Shown: in pieces, positions 53,201 to 56,466 of the stretch
Numbering within the stretch: the stretch's first letter is position 1
Layout of the letters: every line of letters begins with the position of its first letter
DNA from: Clostridia bacterium
GTDB lineage: Bacteria; Bacillota; Clostridia; Christensenellales; CAG-1252
Assembly (NCBI GenBank): GCA_017961365.1
Contig: JAGCXI010000035.1
Coordinates: 1 to 56,466 of the forward strand
Length of the DNA stretch: 56,466 bases
Direction of reading: 5' to 3'
Translations under genes and position numbers: made by a program
Notes under the pieces: generated by a model
What the model saw: the letters and a program-made list of their open reading frames with translations, nothing else
The model's database searches: none
Told to the model about the DNA's origin: nothing

Positions 53201-56200
53201 GTGATATTCTCCACGTCATTCCCCTTGAAACCTTCCACAGAGAGGATAAACGTGCGATAACTTCCGTCATAGACGGAAGAGTCTGCGTCCACATAGTCGA
53301 TCCAGCTCTTCGTGAGCCTTTGCTTGTCGATCGTCCAATTGCAGTTCACTTTATTATCGGGGAGAGAATCTATCGTATAGTTATTCGCCGCCGAACCCGT
53401 GATGCCCGTGATCGTGATGCGATACTCGCCCGCATTCGTGAAGTCCACTTTATCTCCCGCCACGCCCGTACGCGTGCCGCCTTGATAAAGGAAGCTGATC
53501 TGATCTCCTTCTTCGACCTCCGCCACCGCTCTTATGGTCTGCGGCGCGGCGCTGTAAGTCGTATGAAGGACGCCGCCGCTGAAGGCATAATCGCCCGTCG
53601 ACTCCCAATTCACCGTGACCGCTTTCTTCGCGATGGTCCATTCCGTAGAAAGGTTATTTCCACCCGTCAAGGTGTAATTATCATTTCCGAGAGAGATGGC
53701 TTGGGCGGTATACGTGCCGGCGTTGATGGCGGAAGCGGCGTCATTGCAACTCACTTCGCAGACATCCCGCACGCCGTTTCTGCTGCAGATATTCTTGACC
53801 GCGACGCTGACATATTTCCAAGTCTTATCATAAGTGGTCTGCGTATTCGTCCAGACCAGCTCGACGGGGCGCTTCGTGATCGTCCAAGAGCAAGTCTCCT
53901 TGCCCTCTTCCGTGAAGACATATTCATAATACTCCGCGAGCGCATCGGGAAGCGCTTGGATCTTCGCCACGTACGTGCCTTGATCCGTCCCCGAGACCTG
54001 TCCTTCGAGGGCGATGGTATTCGCCTTGATATCCGCGGGTACGCCGTCGCCGTATTCCGCCACCATCCTATGCTCCGCGCCGTTATAGACCGTGGTGAAA
54101 TTTCCGTAATCGCCCGTGCCGTCCAGTCTCCAACGAATGGTGACGGGGCATTTCACGATGGTGTATTTCGAGCTGATCGCTCTCTTTTGATAGTTCGGAT
54201 CGACGGCGCCGTTCTTCAGGATGGAAAGATAAGTGGAGACGGAATAGCCCTGCTTATTGACGGCGCGCTGACCGTTTCCGCTATACGCGGGCGCATCCGC
54301 CGTGAGTCCGCTCACAGCCAAAGGCGCGCCCGGCGTCCAAGTGACTTCTACGCTCTTGGGAAGACCGTCATAGACGTACTCCATCTCAAGGAACCGAATA
54401 TTGTATTTATTCTTGAGTCTCTCGAAATACTCGACGTCTTTCTCGAGATCTTTCTGCATCACGGAGATCGTGACGCTCGCGGCGCCCGCGGAAGTCTGCT
54501 CCGTGAGCTCGTCATTCCCGGAGGTGGCGAGGACAGAGAAGGCGTATACGCCCGATTTCACGACATCCTTCGTGAGAAGCGTGAAGGTGACGAGCCCCGT
54601 ATCTTCGGCATAGCCACAGGTGAAAACGGCGAAATCGGGATTCGTGACATTCTCCATCGCACAGCTGCCCGCGAGGTTCGGATCGTATTTCAGCTCGAAA
54701 GAACCCGTCGTCTCCTCGGCGCCGAAAGACGTCGCAAGCTCATTGGGCGTAAAGGACCATCTGACCTGATAACGATTGGTCTTATTCAGAGCGTGATCCA
54801 AGCTATACGAGGCATAAAGCGTATTATTATCGTCATACTCGAAGGACTTAAAGGTGGAATTCAATGCCTCCTCTTCCCCATTTGTTTCGAGCTTGAGCTG
54901 CGTCCTTACGCCGAGGAAATCCAGCTCCCAAACCGGCGTAAGCGTGACGGAATCACGGAAAGAAAGCGTCTTGAGATAATTCGTGTCAAGGCTGTAATGC
55001 TCGCTGTCCGCGCTGTCATAACAATACCACTTGAGATCTTGATATCCCTCTCGCTCATACCCTTCATAGGTGGGCAGGTCGAAATTATTTACGTCCTCAC
55101 CCACGATGAAGTCGGTCTTCAGCCCGGGCGTCTCAATGGGCACGTAATAAGAGCCCCATTGATAGGTGACGCTGCAGACTTTCGCCCAGCGGGCGTAAAG
55201 CGTGGTGTCCTTCGGGAAGACGGCGCTGTAGGTCTCGGCGGCAAACTGCACGAGAGAGCCGCTCTCGGTCTCCCAACCGCGGAAAATATAACGCTCGCCC
55301 GAAGCGGGGTCCGTGAAGACCATCTCGGAATTATAGAAAGTCTTATCCGTGATGAAAGCATTCGTGGAAGGCATCAGATCCGCCAACATAAAGGTGCGGA
55401 GCTCCGCCACGCCGCTGACGAGATCGAGGATCTTGCTCGGGACGAAGAGCCCGTCCATTCTCGACTCGAAATTCACAAGCACTTTCTTGTCAAGATTATC
55501 CACCGTGAGATTTTCACGGATCTCGGGATAGGTCTGACGGATATAATTGTATTTTTCCTGCATCTTGTCCGTATCGCGCGGATCTTCGTTATCATTGATG
55601 ATGGTGATCTCGAGATCGTCCTTCTTGAAAGCATCCTCAAAGACGATGACGGCGTCCGACTCCGAAGAAAGGGAAAGCGTACGGAGAGAGGACGTGACGA
55701 TGGACGTGCCGAAATAAATATTGCCGTTTTGGGCAAAAAGCTCCACAGACTCGAGGTTCTCACTGACGATGCCCTCTTTTCCGATGGATTCGACGGACTT
55801 CGGAAGCGCGATGGCGCGAATATTATTCCCGACGATGGCGCGATCTCCGATCTCGCGAATGTTCGACGGCGCGTCCTCCGTGTCCTCGAAGATCACTTCG
55901 TCGATCTCTTTCGCGCTCGTGAAGAGCTTATTGCGCACGGTCTCGGAATCCAAAGCGCCTTCCAAGATCTTCGTGACCTTGAGCCCATTGAATTCGGAAG
56001 GGACGAAGACTTTCTTGCTCTGTCCCCAATAAATGCCTTTGACGTAATACTCCGTGCCGTCCGCGCTCTTTTCATACATAATATTTCTGTATTGGAGGCG
56101 ATCATTGCGATAACGCGTATGCATGACTGCGACGGGGAAAACGACGGAGATGAGCTGAATGACGACCACGATGATAAGGAAAGCGAAATACGTCTTCGTA

Positions 56201-56466
56201 CCCGTCTTGAACTTATCTTCCGAACAATCGTAATTATGTAACGCCACGCGGAACTCGATCTTATCCCACCATTGATAGACCAAAAGAATGGTCAAAAGCT
56301 GACAGACCCACACCGCCGCAAGATCGATCCTGAGATACGCGCCGATGGAGGCGAAAACGAAATTCGCCGCGGTGAGCGCGATCCAGAGCAGATTCAACAC
56401 AAGCAACATCGCGCGGATCCCCGAAGCGGGATTTCCTGCGTTTGCCTTGACGTTATGCGGGAAATA
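47260..56466 (-). CDS. giant membrane-anchored MBG-type repeat protein, 5' end outside the window
   Basis: The frame is open from the stop at 47260 to the right edge (at least 3,068 codons). The first ATG inside (56409) has no ribosome site and falls at the start of a membrane helix, so the true start is beyond the window. Near the N-terminus are two or three membrane helices, then an LRR-like part and two InlB-B-like modules (for example YIFRGWETESGS ... TLYARW). About two dozen domains of 80-100 residues follow, joined by W-T-I-x-K-R-x-L-T-V-x-W linkers, as in MBG/YDG-type adhesin repeats (Y-N-G, Y-D-G starts). There is no C-terminal sorting signal. Probably a long surface adhesin. Confidence 0.88.
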   Translation of the reverse strand, partial: YFPHNVKANAGNPASGIRAMLLVLNLLWIALTAANFVFASIGAYLRIDLAAVWVCQLLTILLVYQWWDKIEFRVALHNYDCSEDKFKTGTKTYFAFLIIVVVIQLISVVFPVAVMHTRYRNDRLQYRNIMYEKSADGTEYYVKGIYWGQSKKVFVPSEFNGLKVTKILEGALDSETVRNKLFTSAKEIDEVIFEDTEDAPSNIREIGDRAIVGNNIRAIALPKSVESIGKEGIVSENLESVELFAQNGNIYFGTSIVTSSLRTLSLSSESDAVIVFEDAFKKDDLEITIINDNEDPRDTDKMQEKYNYIRQTYPEIRENLTVDNLDKKVLVNFESRMDGLFVPSKILDLVSGVAELRTFMLADLMPSTNAFITDKTFYNSEMVFTDPASGERYIFRGWETESGSLVQFAAETYSAVFPKDTTLYARWAKVCSVTYQWGSYYVPIETPGLKTDFIVGEDVNNFDLPTYEGYEREGYQDLKWYCYDSADSEHYSLDTNYLKTLSFRDSVTLTPVWELDFLGVRTQLKLETNGEEEALNSTFKSFEYDDNNTLYASYSLDHALNKTNRYQVRWSFTPNELATSFGAEETTGSFELKYDPNLAGSCAMENVTNPDFAVFTCGYAEDTGLVTFTLLTKDVVKSGVYAFSVLATSGNDELTEQTSAGAASVTISVMQKDLEKDVEYFERLKNKYNIRFLEMEYVYDGLPKSVEVTWTPGAPLAVSGLTADAPAYSGNGQRAVNKQGYSVSTYLSILKNGAVDPNYQKRAISSKYTIVKCPVTIRWRLDGTGDYGNFTTVYNGAEHRMVAEYGDGVPADIKANTIALEGQVSGTDQGTYVAKIQALPDALAEYYEYVFTEEGKETCSWTITKRPVELVWTNTQTTYDKTWKYVSVAVKNICSRNGVRDVCEVSCNDAASAINAGTYTAQAISLGNDNYTLTGGNNLSTEWTIAKKAVTVNWESTGDYAFSGGVLHTTYSAAPQTIRAVAEVEEGDQISFLYQGGTRTGVAGDKVDFTNAGEYRITITGITGSAANNYTIDSLPDNKVNCNWTIDKQRLTKSWIDYVDADSSVYDGSYRTFILSVEGFKGNDVENITADLFRHVAANAVDFACAGSFTPGNLSVYRLDIKIIRAATYALDLTMSLDNYELAAADEVRTYTITPKTLTFGWYVDNAHLTPYYDAAFTYNGTNKEVYPSADAADLCMNAATGEKDALALTLRDVKKLNADVYTAAIDAVTNVVGNVESHDYVASQETVTLSWRIAKKALTVTPNDLSATYDGSVQAATLRISGFEHGEEAQVDQDCFAWNITENGKTHKLLAAAGAASEYLLTVQAVDAEVYELVVSGFGDSALMNNYIISETMTSLEISPIQVKTLVWTQTNGYSPSYTGAEQNVTASVSAATVKYVSDPETGDWVLAAAADAPEVRYVTGKGNRRTNVGDYETTVASFTDANYVLAGDADATREWHIIPATITYAWNNLANTYTGDMISATLTLTGVQNKDCNSEWKTGNIKVTVEADRTLDTPLERSFEAIIAENKEIFTFSYRTVVSFSIAVECLDPNYAVQSAHYEDTENGGKYSWGDTFSIAPKKLAFEWVLSDTSYDRIYDGSAHQNAYIARPTNAGTDDVGCVYSYSGACRNAGDYTTTLVALSNPNYTIEGIASATLLKNWTIAKRTLEGFVWKNDSGDLYQTGDYVYNGTERSVSAVALNVVGNDTVTFLYDNANKTDASTSYTATVTGISGAAQNNYKLPTSAPTCEWRIATRTLTVAWKKSDAAASASYVYDGTTVTLTPVVASGAQNGETPVLAATNEFAAKDARTTSYEAVAAFTSADVNKNYDLDAATKIWTWTISKRTLTVAWKKNEAAAAASYVYDGTTVTLTPVVALGAQNGETPELSASNDYSKMNVRAEGYQAVAALTSADVNKNYVLDETSSRWSWSISPAQVTIEWTLSGAVAIEDGKPTVIYNGGQYVATPGLFGVYGADNVGATVTNDKKTNAGSYTASISFSNGNYEITSGASYAYEIKAKTISVDQTLEAQTYANSLLTFTLAIEGVSEGDLSAIQTGAASKFSLPSGVTLGSIGYDAGESRLTVQFRATNAATYTVGISELCANYAVVTGSKAVFTVNKKNVSSVTLKTGDDSIVYDGVAHTPTILFDGVALDRNEITFGANTTQSETNVGVYHIVVSGLSNAANYAYGGETDLTWEITKRPVTISFGTTSDHTNCTYGNTNQLTISVQNICAHSAASLQGRVSVTADAGVKNYSGSQVQIDFSAVDHKEGGYVITVDADAGSWANYVLESSAIHTVNIAKRTLTAALGSSSLTYNGSSQTKEINVTGERAADSGKVTSVTGNTGTNASTEYMATVEIKSAYQTNYTFAGSMTSVSLGWSIAPWGITLSVGPSGSEFTYNGSQKTFTVVSNAGASSINVSANTGTVANSYTAEVSPASANYTIASYPSGWSKSGDKASAPWTIKKAEITATPKAGQNLTYSNELKTYAFEASDLFDVSGNQATDAGSYTAYATIKAVNQNNYCFGWTAQGEPIYQKSFAWTIAKCEVSLDVTKFKYEYTGAYITLEYTLSPSTATFESTSAIQEKDIGEYTATFTLTSNYRFIGGGDEKEFSWSIEKAKLTVVFNDARANDLYSGTEQTIGVSVTNSSNADKKGVCTISGDAATHAGNYQVQVTLKPDQAAYYTISTQTTYSWSIDPKPVTIAVTSAKRFEYAKNAQREITYDLDVEDAKNYITEEGLAEVNASSSPYTATVTLTSSDYCFVKGTGVDDLKDDAHAATVYWYIDPKAVTLSVTITGFTYNETNRTIECTYNGTNRTIGYTIDVADAANYIDTVDLTKQDAGQYDGYVKLTTENYFFEAGDNKINALTNYKRTAKIEWTINPRTLSLNDGLTLQYLRAGDDEVSGWQDYEETTGIVFAGSTSYKFRLLVDGEALSDVILYNGDAEYPEVTFKIGGQKAFDWRCSNTSGNYEGNGSCFVTMKQLTLDIPNSHYVGENRSYATEDDLKAAVSSDPNIIALLNFVYYSDPVNWQSTTQPESYVFQNPGTWYVRVSTKGTQNISITNPATSFVVPQ
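50660..51211 (-). repeat. tandem near-duplicate 267-base units within the giant gene
   Basis: Two neighbouring modules encode TLTVAWKK...ASYVYDGTTVTLTPVV and TSADVNKNY, with nearly identical DNA at a spacing of exactly 267 bases (CAAGCGACGGTCAGCGTCCT at 50921 and again at 51188), which is 89 residues. The other modules of the protein are far more divergent, so this pair arose by recent duplication or was homogenised. Outer limits are approximate. Confidence 0.8.

Noticed and set aside
48466-56241. Plus-strand open frames of 1,010 and 1,382 codons opposite the giant repeat gene
   Set aside because: The repeats on the minus strand show domain periodicity (W-T-I-x-K-R linkers), whereas these frames give only compositionally biased sequence. 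They are shadows.
41637-56466. Repeats in the two giant genes as a possible CRISPR array
   Set aside because: The repeats are long, degenerate at the DNA level and in frame; they encode protein modules. No short identical repeats with unique spacers occur in the window.

Overview
The window looks like the chromosome of an uncultured, gut-type Clostridia bacterium (Bacillota) of fairly high GC. Supporting signs are an rpmE - DUF1385/prmC - prfA cluster, CdaA, a long bifunctional Rel, PadR, BspA-like surface proteins, a probable Re-citrate synthase and classical -35/-10 promoters. A placement near Christensenellales/Borkfalkiaceae is only a guess from gene style. Almost all genes lie on the minus strand; the few on plus are short single-gene units and the IS element. 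All functional names come from reading motifs, with no database search.

Region 1 (1-4.8 kb, minus): rpmE, a DUF1385-PrmC fusion, prfA and a Re-citrate-synthase-like enzyme. The release factor and the enzyme that methylates its GGQ glutamine are encoded in overlapping frames. Region 2 (4.8-11.8 kb): ybaK with a LolD/FtsX-type ABC exporter, a divergent EamA transporter, an orphan lipoprotein, and an MDR dehydrogenase-like protein that has lost its zinc ligands. Region 3 (11.9-14.2 kb): an IS110-family element preceded by a promoter-terminator cassette that may encode its bridge RNA, a flavodoxin-like protein, and a gene-free stretch with two palindromic repeats.

Region 4 (14.2-18.6 kb, minus): cdaA-DUF1015-lysC-ROK kinase. 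Region 5 (18.7-25.0 kb, minus): one long tightly packed run, ppa - glpA-like - FAD oxidoreductase - DUF1667 - holA - membrane protein - degenerate M28-like protein. Region 6 (25.2-27.5 kb): rel, with a possible small RNA behind it. Region 7 (27.5-33.6 kb, minus): PadR regulator, SF1 helicase, coiled-coil protein, membrane-anchored GLUG-repeat protein and a small membrane protein. These form one overlapping operon of unknown role under an operator-like promoter.

Region 8 (33.7-39.6 kb): an NlpC/P60 lipoprotein, a DUF4349 lipoprotein, a polar amino-acid ABC importer and a second EamA transporter. Region 9 (39.7-40.1 kb): tRNA-Arg(CCU) followed by a 300-bp duplication of its 3' end, enclosing a cluster of perfect hairpins that looks like the scar of an integrated element. 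Region 10 (40.1-56.5 kb, minus): a surface-protein operon with a giant MBG-type repeat protein (at least 3,068 residues, running off the right edge), a 1,866-residue LRR_5/BspA-like protein, an HExxH membrane protease-like protein and a small membrane protein.

Two themes cut across the window. Several genes (ybaK, both eamA, rel, the 9.4 kb lipoprotein) have good promoters whose -10 box sits only 6-10 bases before the start codon, which predicts leaderless or nearly leaderless mRNAs. Three large proteins share a plan of cytoplasmic N-terminal part, membrane helices and an extracellular repeat region, with no sortase signal visible.
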